Assembly: GCF_011045835.1 (NCBI RefSeq)
Contig: NZ_CP047349.1
Span: forward strand, 2,480,001 to 2,544,000
Length of the DNA stretch: 64,000 nucleotides
From: Proteus terrae subsp. cibarius
Lineage (GTDB): Bacteria; Pseudomonadota; Gammaproteobacteria; Enterobacterales; Enterobacteriaceae
Direction of reading: 5' to 3'
Part shown: in pieces, positions 1-8,969 of the stretch
Numbering within the stretch: the first letter of the stretch is position 1
Layout: the number at the start of each line of letters is the position of its first letter
The notes under the pieces: generated by a model
The model's database searches: none
What the model was told of the DNA's origin: nothing
What the model saw: the letters and a program-made list of their open reading frames with translations, nothing else
Made by a program: the position numbers and the translations under genes

Positions 1-1
1 G

Positions 2-508
2 ACTCCATTAGAAGGTTTAGTAATGGGAACTCGTAGTGGTGATATCGATCCTGCTATCGTGTTCCATTTACACGACACTTTAGGTATGAGCGTTGAAGAC
101 ATCAACAAACTGCTGACTAAAGAATCTGGTCTGTTAGGTTTAACAGAAGTCACTAGTGACTGCCGTTATGTTGAAGATAACTACGACACTAAAGCAGATG
201 CTAAACGTGCAATGGACGTTTACTGCCATCGTTTAGCCAAATACATCGGTTCTTACTGTGCACTGATGGAAGGTCGTTTAGATGCTATTATCTTTACTGG
301 TGGCATCGGTGAAAACGCAGCAATGGTACGTGAATTATCTCTGAAAAAACTGGCTCTGTTAGGTTTTGAAGTGGATCATCAACGTAACTTAGATGCACGT
401 TTCGGTAAATCAGGCACTATCACTACCGATAACAGCCGTCTTGCTGTTGTTATCCCAACTAACGAAGAGTTAGTTATCGCTCAGGACGCAAGTCGCCTGA
501 CCGCTTAA
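2..508 (+). CDS. ackA: Acetate kinase, C-terminal part (5' end outside window)
   Basis: Acetate kinase interconverts acetyl phosphate + ADP and acetate + ATP in the cytosol. Only the last 168 codons are present; the frame is open from base 2, so the start lies before the window. Visible family landmarks are [17 protein letters not shown] at the left edge and the nucleotide-binding FTGGIGENA near the middle, both typical of the ASKHA fold kinases. The gene ends at a TAA at 506-508. pta follows 77 bases later in the same direction, the usual ackA-pta operon. The identification is firm; nothing in the visible part looks damaged. Confidence 0.97.
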   Translation, partial: TPLEGLVMGTRSGDIDPAIVFHLHDTLGMSVEDINKLLTKESGLLGLTEVTSDCRYVEDNYDTKADAKRAMDVYCHRLAKYIGSYCALMEGRLDAIIFTGGIGENAAMVRELSLKKLALLGFEVDHQRNLDARFGKSGTITTDNSRLAVVIPTNEELVIAQDASRLTA

Positions 509-518
509 GTTCTTTGAT

Positions 519-552
519 GTACTGCCAGTGTCATGCTGGCAGTACTGTTTTA
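519..552 (+). terminator. Hairpin between ackA and pta
   Basis: A perfect 10-bp stem (GTACTGCCAG at 519-528 with CTGGCAGTAC at 536-545) with a 7-base loop is followed by TGTTTT. It sits between the ackA stop and the pta ribosome site. It may act as a partial terminator or processing site that lowers pta relative to ackA; that role is inferred. Confidence 0.55.
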
Positions 553-585
553 CATAACGAGCAACCGATATTTAAAGAGGTTTCC

Positions 586-2730
586 GTGTCCCGTACAATT
601 ATGCTAGTCCCAACTGATACACGCGTGGGTTTAACCAGCGTCAGCTTGGGTGTTATCCGTTCTATGGAACAAAAAGGCGTTCGCCTTAGCGTGTTCAAGC
701 CAATTGCACAACCTCGTGTAAAAGGCGCTTTAGATCAGACAACTGCGATTATCCGCTCTCACTCCACTATTCAATCATCAGAACCTTTAAACATGGATTA
801 TGTTGAGTCTCTACTCAGCTCAAACCAAAAAGATGTTCTGATGGAAGAAATTGTTGCTAGATACCATGAAAACACCGCTGATGCAGAAGTTATTCTCATC
901 GAAGGTCTGGTACCTATGCGTAAGCATCCTTTTGCACAATCATTAAACTATGAAATTGCAAAAACATTAGGTGCTGAAATTGTTTTCGTTACTGCATTAG
1001 GTAACAACACTGTTGAACAGCTAAAAGAGCGTATCGAATTTGCGCGTGCTGAATTTGGCGGTGTAAAAAACCAAAACATTACAGGCGTTATTGTTAACAA
1101 ACTAAATGCACCTGTTGATGATCAAGGCCGTACTCGCCCTGACTTATCTGAAATCTTTGATGATTCAAGTAAAGCAATTATCTCTAATGTCGATTTAAAA
1201 ACCATTGAAAAAAATAGCCCACTGCCTTTACTGGGTTGCATTCCTTGGAACTTCGATTTAATCGCCACTCGTGCAACAGATATGGCAAAACACTTAAATG
1301 CGACTATCGTCAATAAAGGCGATATTGAAACCCGTCGTATTAAATCTGTGACTTTCTGTGCCCGTAGTATTCCACACATGTTAGAGCATTTCCGTCCAGG
1401 TTCACTTTTAGTAACTTCAGCGGATCGCCCAGATGTATTAGTTTCAGCGTGCCTTGCAGCAATGAATGGCGTTGAAATTGGTGCAATTCTACTAACAGGT
1501 GGCTACCAAATCGATGCACCAATCAAACAACTTTGTGAACGTGCATTCGAAACTGGCTTACCAATCTTTATGGTTAATGCGAACACTTGGCAGACTTCTT
1601 TAAATCTGCAAAGCTTTAGCTTAGAAGTTCCTGCTGATGACCATGAACGCATTGAGAAAATTCAGAACTACGTTGCTCAACATATCAATACACAATGGAT
1701 TGATTCACTGACCGCTAACTCTGAACGCCCTAACCGTTTATCACCACCAGCATTCCGTTATCAATTAACAGAATTAGCACGTAAAGCGAAAAAACGTATC
1801 GTTTTACCAGAAGGTGATGAACCACGTACAGTTAAAGCGGCTGCTATTTGTGCTGATCGTGGTATCGCAACTTGCGTACTGTTAGGCGATCCTGAAGAAA
1901 TTCGTCGTGTAGCAACCGCACAAGGTGTTGAATTAGGCACAGGCATTGAGTTAGTCAATCCTAAAGAAGTACGTGAAATCTATGTACCTCGCTTAGTTGA
2001 ACTGCGCAAAAATAAAGGTATGACAGAAGTTGTTGCTCGTGAACAGTTAGAAGATAACGTTGTTCTTGGCACATTAATGCTGGAAAAAGGTGAAGTAGAC
2101 GGCCTAGTTTCTGGTGCTGTTCATACAACTGCTAACACTATTCGCCCACCACTACAGTTAATCAAAACTGCACCAGGTAGCTCATTAGTGTCTTCTGTGT
2201 TCTTTATGCTGTTACCAGAACAAGTTTATGTTTATGGCGACTGTGCAATTAACCCAGATCCAACAGCAGAACAGCTGGCTGAAATCGCAATCCAATCTGC
2301 AGACTCTGCAATTGCATTCGGTATCGACCCACGTGTTGCGATGATCTCTTATTCTACTGGTAACTCTGGAGCAGGTAGCGATGTAGAGAAAGTTCGTGAA
2401 GCAACACGTTTAGCACAAGAAAAACGCCCTGATCTGATGATTGATGGTCCTTTACAATACGATGCGGCTGTTATGGCTGATGTTGCTAAATCTAAAGCAC
2501 CAAACTCACCAGTTGCAGGTAAAGCGACTGTGTTTATCTTCCCTGATCTGAACACTGGTAATACCACTTATAAAGCGGTACAACGTTCAGCTGACTTGGT
2601 TTCAATTGGGCCAATGTTACAAGGTATGCGTAAACCAGTGAATGACCTTTCTCGTGGTGCATTAGTAGACGATATCGTCTACACCGTTGCGTTAACAGCG
2701 ATTCAAGCAAGCCAACAAGAAAACGCATAA
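586..2730 (+). CDS. pta: Phosphate acetyltransferase
   Basis: Converts acetyl-CoA + phosphate to acetyl phosphate + CoA, the partner step to AckA in acetate overflow. I place the start at the GTG at 586 ([17 protein letters not shown]), because AGAGG lies at 576-580 and the protein is then 714 residues, the length of the E. coli enzyme. The open frame extends to a TTG at 514 but that stretch lies over the intergenic hairpin. The N-terminal region is the P-loop-like regulatory part, a DRTGG-type domain follows in the middle, and the catalytic PTA/PTB domain fills roughly residues 390-710 ([31 protein letters not shown]). A strong terminator follows at 2759. Confidence 0.97.
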   Translation: MSRTIMLVPTDTRVGLTSVSLGVIRSMEQKGVRLSVFKPIAQPRVKGALDQTTAIIRSHSTIQSSEPLNMDYVESLLSSNQKDVLMEEIVARYHENTADAEVILIEGLVPMRKHPFAQSLNYEIAKTLGAEIVFVTALGNNTVEQLKERIEFARAEFGGVKNQNITGVIVNKLNAPVDDQGRTRPDLSEIFDDSSKAIISNVDLKTIEKNSPLPLLGCIPWNFDLIATRATDMAKHLNATIVNKGDIETRRIKSVTFCARSIPHMLEHFRPGSLLVTSADRPDVLVSACLAAMNGVEIGAILLTGGYQIDAPIKQLCERAFETGLPIFMVNANTWQTSLNLQSFSLEVPADDHERIEKIQNYVAQHINTQWIDSLTANSERPNRLSPPAFRYQLTELARKAKKRIVLPEGDEPRTVKAAAICADRGIATCVLLGDPEEIRRVATAQGVELGTGIELVNPKEVREIYVPRLVELRKNKGMTEVVAREQLEDNVVLGTLMLEKGEVDGLVSGAVHTTANTIRPPLQLIKTAPGSSLVSSVFFMLLPEQVYVYGDCAINPDPTAEQLAEIAIQSADSAIAFGIDPRVAMISYSTGNSGAGSDVEKVREATRLAQEKRPDLMIDGPLQYDAAVMADVAKSKAPNSPVAGKATVFIFPDLNTGNTTYKAVQRSADLVSIGPMLQGMRKPVNDLSRGALVDDIVYTVALTAIQASQQENA

Positions 2731-2758
2731 TTATTGAAGTTCGCTTCAAATAAAAAAA

Positions 2759-2790
2759 CGCCAGATGAAATCAATCATCTGGCGTTTTTT
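2759..2790 (+). terminator. Rho-independent terminator of ackA-pta
   Basis: CGCCAGATGA (2759-2768) pairs perfectly with TCATCTGGCG (2775-2784), loop of 6, followed by six T. The flanking A-run makes it usable on both strands. Confidence 0.93.
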
Positions 2791-2811
2791 ATTCTACAGA
2801 TTTCTTATTTG

Positions 2812-2877
2812 ACTAAAATCCGAGGCAGTCTCAAAACCAAACAACTTGATTCTGTCTCCTTTATAAAAGAGTGTCAA
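2812..2877 (+). repeat. Degenerate copy of the hok leader
   Basis: These 66 bases match the leader immediately before the Hok gene (3070-3134) with only a handful of differences: ACTAAAATCCGAGGC..., then ...TTGATTCTGTCTCC... and a Shine-Dalgarno-like AAAGAGTG. No toxin frame follows this copy; it runs into unrelated AT-rich DNA. It looks like the remnant of a second, tandem hok locus whose coding part was lost. Confidence 0.8.
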
Positions 2878-3029
2878 ATAAAATCACACATATAAACACC
2901 CGATACAAAAACAATTAACGTATTGATTTTACTTGATTATCGATATCTTTATTATTCAGAAAAAGATAGGAATGAGGTGAATTTCTGTTAGTATGCTGGT
3001 GAGTGCTTGGATCATTTTGGTTCAAGCAT

Positions 3030-3110
3030 TTGCAGGAGCCAAAAAGACGAAAGCCCCGAATTTTAATTTACTAAAATCCGAGGCTGTCTCAAACCAGACA
3101 ACTTGATTCT
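3030..3110 (-). ncRNA. Probable Sok-like antisense RNA region
   Basis: In plasmid R1 hok/sok, the antisense Sok RNA covers a leader segment with AGCCCCG, an AT-rich inverted stretch and CGAGGC. The same arrangement is seen here on the plus strand (GAAAGCCCCG at about 3050, AT-rich inverted repeat, CCGAGGCTGTC to about 3088). A minus-strand RNA from here would be complementary to the hok leader. Ends and promoter are not defined; the RNA itself is inferred. Confidence 0.4.
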
Positions 3111-3139
3111 GTCTCCTTTATAAAGGAGTGTCAAGAGAA

Positions 3140-3283
3140 GTGACTAAGCTTGCCCTATTAGGGCTGATTACTGTATGTATTACAGTTTTGTGTTTTGCTT
3201 TACTGAAACATGAAAGATTATGTTCTTTTAATATCAGTAGTGGCGACACCGTAGTTCAAGCTATTTTATCTTGCGATAAATAG
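3140..3283 (+). CDS. Hok/Gef-family type I toxin
   Basis: Small membrane-depolarising toxin of the Hok family, 47 residues from a GTG start. The order fits the family: a short basic start (VTKLALLG), one membrane helix (about residues 5-22, with Cys13 and Cys18), a charged turn (KHERLC) and a periplasmic tail. In Hok proteins a conserved Cys follows the helix; here it is Cys28 in RLCSF, and a second Cys45 sits near the end (LSCDK). The GGAG at 3125-3128 is the ribosome site. I find no ATG/GTG/TTG-started mok frame: the frame ending in TGA at 3141-3143, overlapping the hok start, opens after a stop at 3072. It is a chromosomal locus inserted between pta and the racemase gene. Function is by family; regulation by antisense RNA is inferred. 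Confidence 0.8.
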   Translation: MTKLALLGLITVCITVLCFALLKHERLCSFNISSGDTVVQAILSCDK

Positions 3284-3285
3284 TT

Positions 3286-3309
3286 TTGTGGGGGTAAATT
3301 CCCCCACAA
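3286..3309 (+). terminator. Hairpin at the 3' end of the hok mRNA
   Basis: TTGTGGGGG (3286-3294) pairs with CCCCCACAA (3301-3309), loop TAAATT, followed by a pyrimidine-rich tail. It fits a terminator just after the hok stop codon; the U-run is imperfect. Confidence 0.6.
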
Positions 3310-3354
3310 TTTCTCTCAAAAGTTGTTGAGATTGGTGATCACAAGCACCCTACT

Positions 3355-4578
3355 TTAATCCACTAGCACACGCTGGTTGGTCGCACCCCACAAAATCGAC
3401 ATCTCTGTAAATAATGCACCACTAATATCTTCAACCTCTTCAGCAGTGATCTCTGCATTACCTTGCTTACCAAAGAACACGACTTCATCTCCTGATTTGA
3501 TATTTTTAAGATCGGTAATATCAACAATCACTGTATTCATTGATGTTTTACCTAAAACAGGCACACGTTGGCCACCAATTAAAGCATGCCCTGCATTACT
3601 AAAGACTCGACGATAACCATCTGCATAACCGACAGGAATATTAGCTAACACTGAGTCACGTTTTAGTGTGTAAGTGCGATCATAACCAACAGTATTGCCT
3701 TTAGGATAATAATTGATTGAGGCAATATTGGATTTAAAAGTCATAACACGTTTGTAATCGGTACTTGCAATGGTATCTCCATAAAAAATCCCACCTACAC
3801 GCACCATATCCAGCCATGATTCAGGTACGGTAATTGTGGCAAAAGTATTTGCCATATGCAGAGTAACGTCTTTACGATTTAGCCCAGTAACATCCAATAC
3901 CTTTTGTGATTGCTGTTTAAAACGAGCGAGATCTTCTCTTACTTTATCTGCATCTTCTTCAGGATAATGAGACATAATGCCAACCACTTTAAGGTTAGCT
4001 AATTGAGTAATTTGCTTCGCCTCTTCGAGCCCCGCATTGTTATTAACTTCTAATCCATTACGAGACATTCCACCTGAGTTTAAGGCAAGATGAATAGGGA
4101 TTACTTTATTTTGTTGTTTAGCAATGGCATCTAATTTCTTAGCCATATCTAAGTTACCAATCAATTCTTCCACGTTATAGCTTGTCGCCTGAGCCATTTC
4201 TTGCTCAGTGGCATTACGTACACGCATTAAACGACCTTGAAATCCTAGATCACGAACTTCTTTTAGCTCTTGGTTATTCGTTACACCAATACATTGCACA
4301 TTATTTTCAATCATAACAGGTGCAACTAATGATAAATCATGTCCATATGCATCGCCTTTTAAAACAGCACAAAGTGAGGATTTATCACCTAAAAGTGATT
4401 GTACTTTTTTCACATTAAAATCAAGTGCACTACGTGAAATTTCAATCCATGAGTTATTCACAATTGCAGGTTGAACCTGAGCAGTTTGAATCGCTGGTGG
4501 ATTGTGATTAAGCGGTTGTTGGCAAGCAGTGATAACAAAAAGTGGTAACAACGCAAGATATCGAATACCAAAAGACAT
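3355..4578 (-). CDS. bsr: Lipoprotein broad-specificity amino-acid racemase (alanine racemase fold)
   Basis: PLP-dependent racemase of the alanine racemase fold (type III), 407 residues. The PLP lysine is K74 in [11 protein letters not shown]; the second catalytic base is the Tyr in VGYDRTY near residue 300 (classical Alr has GYGRT, whereas YDRT is typical of the broad-spectrum racemases of Vibrio and Proteus). The N-terminus is a lipoprotein signal with lipobox ITAC (Cys19), so the enzyme is exported and lipid-anchored, unlike the cytosolic cell-wall Alr. Known Bsr enzymes make non-canonical D-amino acids in the periplasm; the exact substrate range here cannot be read from sequence. It is a single gene with a purine-rich AAGG ribosome site upstream and no operon partners. 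Confidence 0.85.
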   Translation of the reverse strand: MSFGIRYLALLPLFVITACQQPLNHNPPAIQTAQVQPAIVNNSWIEISRSALDFNVKKVQSLLGDKSSLCAVLKGDAYGHDLSLVAPVMIENNVQCIGVTNNQELKEVRDLGFQGRLMRVRNATEQEMAQATSYNVEELIGNLDMAKKLDAIAKQQNKVIPIHLALNSGGMSRNGLEVNNNAGLEEAKQITQLANLKVVGIMSHYPEEDADKVREDLARFKQQSQKVLDVTGLNRKDVTLHMANTFATITVPESWLDMVRVGGIFYGDTIASTDYKRVMTFKSNIASINYYPKGNTVGYDRTYTLKRDSVLANIPVGYADGYRRVFSNAGHALIGGQRVPVLGKTSMNTVIVDITDLKNIKSGDEVVFFGKQGNAEITAEEVEDISGALFTEMSILWGATNQRVLVD

Positions 4579-4787
4579 CTTCTTTTTCCTTAGTGATTGT
4601 GATGTTAAACCTATTTTTATAATTAATTAGGTACGAAAATATACACATCGTGAATATTCACTCAGGATGATAGCATTATTATTCATAAAATAAACATATT
4701 AATTCAAAATGATATATGTATCAGTCAATGACGAAAATGAATAGAAAAGGGAAAGAAAATTATAGGTGTGATCTCTGTAGGAAACGC

Positions 4788-4816
4788 CAGTCTATCCCCG
4801 TGCATACGGGGAGCAC
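4788..4816 (-). repeat. Solitary type I-E CRISPR-like repeat
   Basis: Read on the minus strand this 29-mer begins GTGCTCCCCGTATGCACG and ends GGGGATAGACTG. That is the type I-E repeat plan (GTGTTCCCCGC/T...GGGGATAAACCG) with the CCCCG...CGGGG stem. There is only one copy: no second repeat and no cas gene is visible in the window. On the leader side (higher coordinates, 4817-4870) the DNA is very AT-rich, as a CRISPR leader would be. It reads as a decayed or minimal orphan array. The remaining intergenic DNA from 4579 to 4787 shows nothing else. Confidence 0.65.
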
Positions 4817-4870
4817 TCTAATCATAATATATTGAATATATAAAAGAAATTTAAGTGCATTATTTCTACC

Positions 4871-4904
4871 AAAAAAATGCCCGACTGATTAAAAAGTCGG
4901 GCAT
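4871..4904 (-). terminator. Terminator of the PTS operon
   Basis: ATGCCCGACT (4878-4887) pairs with AGTCGGGCAT (4895-4904); on the minus strand the hairpin is followed by seven T (4871-4877). It lies 28 bases after the stop of the EIIC gene. Confidence 0.9.
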
Positions 4905-4931
4905 CTATTAAAATTCAATAAACAGCTACTA

Positions 4932-6188
4932 TCAGCGGACAATAATACCTAACAGAATACCGATAACACCGAAGTCTGCATCACTAAATGTAGTGTTAGC
5001 AATACCGATATCACCAAGTACTGGTAATAGGAACACAGGTAAGAACGTGATTAATAAGCCTTGAACGAATGCGCCTAAAATCGCACCACGACGTCCACCG
5101 GTTGCATTACCAAATACCCCAGCTGTTGCACCCACAAAGAAGTGAGGAACTACACCCGGAATTATTACTGTCCAATCTAAGGCATACAGAACAAACATGC
5201 CAATAACACCCGCAGCAAAGCTACTTAAAAAACCAACTAACACGGCATTGGGTGCATAAGGGAATACAACTGGGCAATCTAACGCTGGTTTTGCATTAGG
5301 GACTAACTTATCTGAAATACCTTTAAATGCAGGAACGATCTCAGCAATAACCATACGCACACCTTGCAGAATAATATAAACACCTGCTGCAAAGGTTATA
5401 GATTGCATTAACGAGAACATAAACCAGTTTTTACCACCACTGACTTCTCGAACAAAAGCATCGCCCGCAAATAAACATGTAATGATAAAGATAATGCCCA
5501 TAGTGAAGGCAATAGCAACTGGAGTATCACGTAAAAATAGTAAGCTTTTAGGTACATTCATCTCTTCTGTTGAATGCTCTTTATTACCAAATTTACTACC
5601 GATAAAGCCCGCAACAACATAAGAAATAGTTGAGAAGTGCCCTAATGCAACATCGTCAGAGCCAGTGATTTTTTTCATATAAGGATGTGCAATGGCAGGG
5701 AAAAATACCATTGAAATCCCAACAACTAATGAACCAACCGCAACTAATGCTGTGCCTTCTAAGCCCGCAGTTGCCAAAATAACTGCCACCATCATTGACA
5801 TAAATAATGTATGGTGACCAGTTAAGAAAATAAATTTCCACGGCGTTAAACGTGCAATTAAGATATTAATCAACATGGCAAAAAACATAATTAATGCCAT
5901 CTCTTTACCAAAGCTTTTTTGTGCAATAGAGACAATCGCCTCGTTATTAGGCACAACACCTTGAATACCGAATGCATGTTGGAAAATCGTTGAGAAATCA
6001 CCCAGTGAGTTAATTACAAGACCTGCACCAGCACCTAAAATCACAAAACCCATAATGGTTTTCACGGTGCCTTTAATACATTCTGTAACTGGTTTTTTCT
6101 GGGCAATTAAGCCAATCAATGCAATCAAACCCACTAAAATAGCCGGCTCTGAAAGCACATCACTCATTAGAAAGCGGAAAAAGTCCAT
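4932..6188 (-). CDS. PTS system EIIC component, ascorbate (UlaA/SgaT)-like
   Basis: Membrane transport subunit of a phosphotransferase system, 418 residues and strongly hydrophobic throughout with about ten membrane segments. It resembles the UlaA/SgaT family: N-terminal FLMSDVLSEPAILVGLIALIGL, GFVILGAGAGLVI, the conserved TPWKFIFLTGHH and the glycine-rich GVFGNATGGRRGAILGAF. UlaA imports L-ascorbate; distant members take other pentitol or sugar-acid substrates, so the substrate here is open. It is the last gene of a three-gene minus-strand operon EIIA-EIIB-EIIC, 10 bases after EIIB. No ula catabolic genes (ulaDEF, ulaG) sit beside it, so the operon encodes uptake only. Confidence 0.88.
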   Translation of the reverse strand: MDFFRFLMSDVLSEPAILVGLIALIGLIAQKKPVTECIKGTVKTIMGFVILGAGAGLVINSLGDFSTIFQHAFGIQGVVPNNEAIVSIAQKSFGKEMALIMFFAMLINILIARLTPWKFIFLTGHHTLFMSMMVAVILATAGLEGTALVAVGSLVVGISMVFFPAIAHPYMKKITGSDDVALGHFSTISYVVAGFIGSKFGNKEHSTEEMNVPKSLLFLRDTPVAIAFTMGIIFIITCLFAGDAFVREVSGGKNWFMFSLMQSITFAAGVYIILQGVRMVIAEIVPAFKGISDKLVPNAKPALDCPVVFPYAPNAVLVGFLSSFAAGVIGMFVLYALDWTVIIPGVVPHFFVGATAGVFGNATGGRRGAILGAFVQGLLITFLPVFLLPVLGDIGIANTTFSDADFGVIGILLGIIVR

Positions 6189-6198
6189 GATAGGCTCC

Positions 6199-6486
6199 TT
6201 ATAACGCGCCTAATTCACGTAATGCGGCAGAAAGCTTCTCTTTCATCGCCACTTTATCAATCATGTTGTCCAGTGAAACAACCTTTCCATTTACCGCTTG
6301 TGAATTAAGTTGCTCTGCAATATCGCGCGTACCCACATAGATATCACTTGGTGTCCCTTTTGCTGAACCCAGATCAACGTGATCCACTTCTGCATTCACA
6401 GCAAGATCTTTTAGGATGCTTTTGATGCTCATTTCCATCATTAAGCTACTACCTAAACCATTTCCACACACAACAGTAATTTTCAT
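6199..6486 (-). CDS. PTS system EIIB component (lactose/ascorbate type)
   Basis: Cytosolic phosphocarrier that takes phosphate from EIIA and passes it to the sugar at EIIC. The 95-residue size and the opening MKITVVCGNGLGSSLMM are diagnostic: Cys7 is the phosphorylated residue in the CGNGLGSS P-loop of SgaB/UlaB-type proteins. It sits between the EIIA and EIIC genes with 29 and 10 base gaps and a GGGGAAT ribosome site before the ATG. Confidence 0.92.
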   Translation of the reverse strand: MKITVVCGNGLGSSLMMEMSIKSILKDLAVNAEVDHVDLGSAKGTPSDIYVGTRDIAEQLNSQAVNGKVVSLDNMIDKVAMKEKLSAALRELGAL

Positions 6487-6515
6487 GATATTCCCCTTGG
6501 TAATTTAAATCGTCA

Positions 6516-6959
6516 TTAATAGTTGTTGATAACGGCTAATACATCCGCTTTGCTTTTCGCATTAAATAGCTTTTGAATATCAGTGTCGTTATCAAAAAGT
6601 TCGGCTAATTTCATAATGGCATTAATATGGCTATCGTTATCTGTTGCAGCCAAAACAATCAGTAATTTCACAGGATCGTTTTCATCAGCACCAAACTCAA
6701 CACCTTGCTCAACAATAGTTAATGCAAGAGAAAGTTGATTAACACCATCCTCAGGACGTGCATGAGGCATCGCAATACCTGGACCTAATACATAATATGG
6801 CCCGATTTTTTCGTGTGATTTATAAATTGCATCGATATAACGAGGTTCAATACAACCTTTATCAATTAATGGCTGACACGCGACTTTAACGGCTTCTCGC
6901 CAATCGCTAACGTTTGGAACCACTTGCACCACATCCGGTGTTAATAACGTTTTAAGCAT
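6516..6959 (-). CDS. PTS system EIIA component (fructose/mannitol type)
   Basis: Soluble EIIA domain, 147 residues, first gene of the operon. The phosphorylated histidine is H66 in GIAMPHARPEDGV, the PTS EIIA type-2 signature. It accepts phosphate from HPr and donates it to Cys7 of EIIB. Expression probably starts in the operator-rich gap up to 7186, facing the LacI-type regulator. Confidence 0.93.
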   Translation of the reverse strand: MLKTLLTPDVVQVVPNVSDWREAVKVACQPLIDKGCIEPRYIDAIYKSHEKIGPYYVLGPGIAMPHARPEDGVNQLSLALTIVEQGVEFGADENDPVKLLIVLAATDNDSHINAIMKLAELFDNDTDIQKLFNAKSKADVLAVINNY

Positions 6960-7018
6960 ATTTGTAACCTCAATAAGACTCTTTTTGAGCTTCGTTATTA
7001 AGGATAGTAATCATTAAT

Positions 7019-7030
7019 GGTAGCGCTATC
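7019..7030. promoter_or_regulatory. LacI-family operator 1
   Basis: GGTAGCGCTATC is centred on GCGC at 7023-7026 and shares the core TAGCGCTA with operator 2. It lies about 60 bases upstream of the EIIA start, where a repressor would block the PTS promoter. Assignment to the neighbouring regulator is inferred from proximity and from the CG-centred palindrome typical of LacI-family sites. Confidence 0.75.
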
Positions 7031-7051
7031 TAGATAGATCATTCGTAATTG

Positions 7052-7065
7052 TGATAGCGCTATCA
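7052..7065. promoter_or_regulatory. LacI-family operator 2
   Basis: TGATAGCGCTATCA is a perfect 14-bp palindrome. Its centre is 34 bp from that of operator 1, about three helical turns, so two repressor dimers could sit on one DNA face or share a tetramer. It probably controls both the PTS operon and the divergent regulator gene. Confidence 0.82.
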
Positions 7066-7186
7066 TTTTAATGAAATGTTAATTGCAGAAAATGCCAACA
7101 ATTGACACTGTATTGTTTCAGCATAATAGAAAGATTTCAGGTAGGATCTGCGGTTAATAAAATAGGCTAAGCAAGCATAATCACAA

Positions 7187-8233
7187 ATGATCAAAACACG
7201 TAAGCGCCGAAATACAGGTCGCGTCACATTACAAGATGTCGCTAAACATGCAGGAGTCGGTTCAATGACCGTTTCTCGTGCATTGCGAACCCCTGAATTA
7301 GTTTCTGATAAGTTACGAGAAAAAGTTAATCAAGCAGTAGAAGAGCTTGGCTATATTCCTAATGCTTCAGCAGGTGCTTTAGCTTCAGCACAAAGCCATA
7401 TTATTGCTGTACTGTTGCCCTCTTTTACAGATAGAGCCAGTGCGGATTTTATGCAGTCTTTGCAACAAATACTCAATCGTCATCAGTATCAAATTTTAGT
7501 CGGTTGTTATGAACATCAGCCTCATAAAGCTAGCGATGTGATCAATATGCTATTGCAAAGTAATCCTGCTGCATTGGTTGCCTTTGGTTCACAGCTTAGC
7601 CCAACTCATTTTTTACATATCAGTAATGCCAATGTGCCTGTTGTCAGTGTCGCCAGCCAATCGGATGAGCAGGCAGCAATTAGTATCGATTGTTCTTATG
7701 AGCAAGCCGCATATGATTTAACAAACCATTTAGTCACCCAAGGAAAACGTTGTATTGGCTATATTGGTGCGTTACAAGGGCAACGCCTGCACCACCAGCA
7801 AATAACAGGTTGGTCACGAGCATTACTCAAAAATTATTTAAATGCTGAACAAAGTGTCACCACGCCCGATCCCGCTTCTATGGCATACGGGCGACAAGCA
7901 TTAACAGAAATTTTATTGCGTCAACCAGAACTAGATGCGGTTATTTGTAGTCATGAAAGTATTGCGCTAGGTATGATTTTTGAGTGTCAACGTCGATTAA
8001 TTAAGATCCCACAAGATCTAGCTATTGCTTGTTTAGAAGGCTCTGAAAATAGCGATCAGATATCTCCTTCTCTCACATCAATTCGTTTTGATTATCACAA
8101 AATGGGAAAAGAGGCGGGAAAACATCTGATAGCACTTTTACAACGTTTGAGAGACGAAGATGATAACGCTATATTCGAAGATACCGTTATCAACTATGCT
8201 TATCGATTTGAACTAGGGCAAAGTACCCCTTAA
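7187..8233 (+). CDS. LacI-family transcriptional regulator (GntR/IdnR-like) of the PTS operon
   Basis: DNA-binding repressor, 348 residues. The N-terminal helix-turn-helix is at about residues 13-35 ([20 protein letters not shown]), followed by the hinge region ([12 protein letters not shown]) and a periplasmic-binding-protein-like sensor domain to the end. The overall pattern (LQDVA..GV..MTVSR.LR.PE.VS, LGYIPN) is closest to the gluconate regulators GntR/IdnR, but the adjacent target is a PTS operon. The effector is probably a sugar or phosphorylated sugar. It is divergent from the EIIA gene with two GCGC-centred palindromes between them. Its 3' end overlaps the convergent yfcD by 4 bases. 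Confidence 0.88.
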   Translation: MIKTRKRRNTGRVTLQDVAKHAGVGSMTVSRALRTPELVSDKLREKVNQAVEELGYIPNASAGALASAQSHIIAVLLPSFTDRASADFMQSLQQILNRHQYQILVGCYEHQPHKASDVINMLLQSNPAALVAFGSQLSPTHFLHISNANVPVVSVASQSDEQAAISIDCSYEQAAYDLTNHLVTQGKRCIGYIGALQGQRLHHQQITGWSRALLKNYLNAEQSVTTPDPASMAYGRQALTEILLRQPELDAVICSHESIALGMIFECQRRLIKIPQDLAIACLEGSENSDQISPSLTSIRFDYHKMGKEAGKHLIALLQRLRDEDDNAIFEDTVINYAYRFELGQSTP

Positions 8234-8772
8234 TCTACTGTTTCTCTACTTTCTAGGCGTGTACTGTTGTTACGCGTTAACCAAAGAGAAAGCGCTTTTA
8301 ATGAATCCGGTGTGAATTCATCACAACGTTCAGTAATTTCAGAGGGAGTTAACCAACACACTTCCTCAATTTCTTCTGCTTGCAGTGCGAAAGGCCCATG
8401 AGAAACACAACTAAACAGACTTCCCCATACACGACAACTTTCATCATCATAATAAAATTGTCCATGCTCAGCAAAAGGGACTCCAGCAATACCTAATTCT
8501 TCTTCTGCTTCACGACGTGCACTTTCAAGTAAATTCTCACCTTGTTGAACTACACCACCCGCAGTAGCATCCAACCAACCAGGATAAAAATCTTTTGTTT
8601 CAGTTCTTCGCTGTGCCAAGATTTTTCCCATTCCATCATGAACCACGATATAAGTTGCTCTATGTCTTAGGTTTTCAGCTCGCATTTGTTGACGTGTTGC
8701 TTGTGCAACGACTTCATTTTTATCATCAACAATATCAACCCATTCAACCAATGCCGTCTTTTCTTGTTCCAT
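8230..8772 (-). CDS. yfcD: Nudix hydrolase YfcD
   Basis: Predicted Nudix-family pyrophosphatase. The Nudix box GX5EX7REUXEEXGU is seen as [15 protein letters not shown] followed by REAEEELGI. The protein matches E. coli YfcD closely in order ([41 protein letters not shown]-type region). I take the ATG at 8772 as the start, giving [15 protein letters not shown] like E. coli, 180 residues. A TTG three codons upstream (8781) is possible but matches nothing. In E. coli yfcD also lies near pta; the accessory block 2790-8233 separates them here. Natural substrate unknown. Confidence 0.9.
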   Translation of the reverse strand: MEQEKTALVEWVDIVDDKNEVVAQATRQQMRAENLRHRATYIVVHDGMGKILAQRRTETKDFYPGWLDATAGGVVQQGENLLESARREAEEELGIAGVPFAEHGQFYYDDESCRVWGSLFSCVSHGPFALQAEEIEEVCWLTPSEITERCDEFTPDSLKALSLWLTRNNSTRLESRETVD

Positions 8773-8969
8773 CCTCAACAAACCTTTTTTAACCGATACT
8801 AAACGATCGTAATTTTTATCCTGAATATACCAAAATCACTATTTTTCACCACTACAATAATCATACGTGACTTGTTTTATCCATCTTGCGCTTTTTTGCT
8901 TTTTATGATGTTAGAAGGCAGACTGTGATTATCTTATGTATTTAGTGCCTACTTTATTTTGGAGCTTTT

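Noticed and set aside
514..585. Upstream extension of pta to a TTG at 514
   Set aside because: It would cover the intergenic hairpin; the GTG at 586 has a proper ribosome site and gives the E. coli length.
3072..3143. A mok-like frame overlapping the hok start
   Set aside because: The frame opens after a stop at 3072 with no ATG, GTG or TTG before TGA at 3141-3143.
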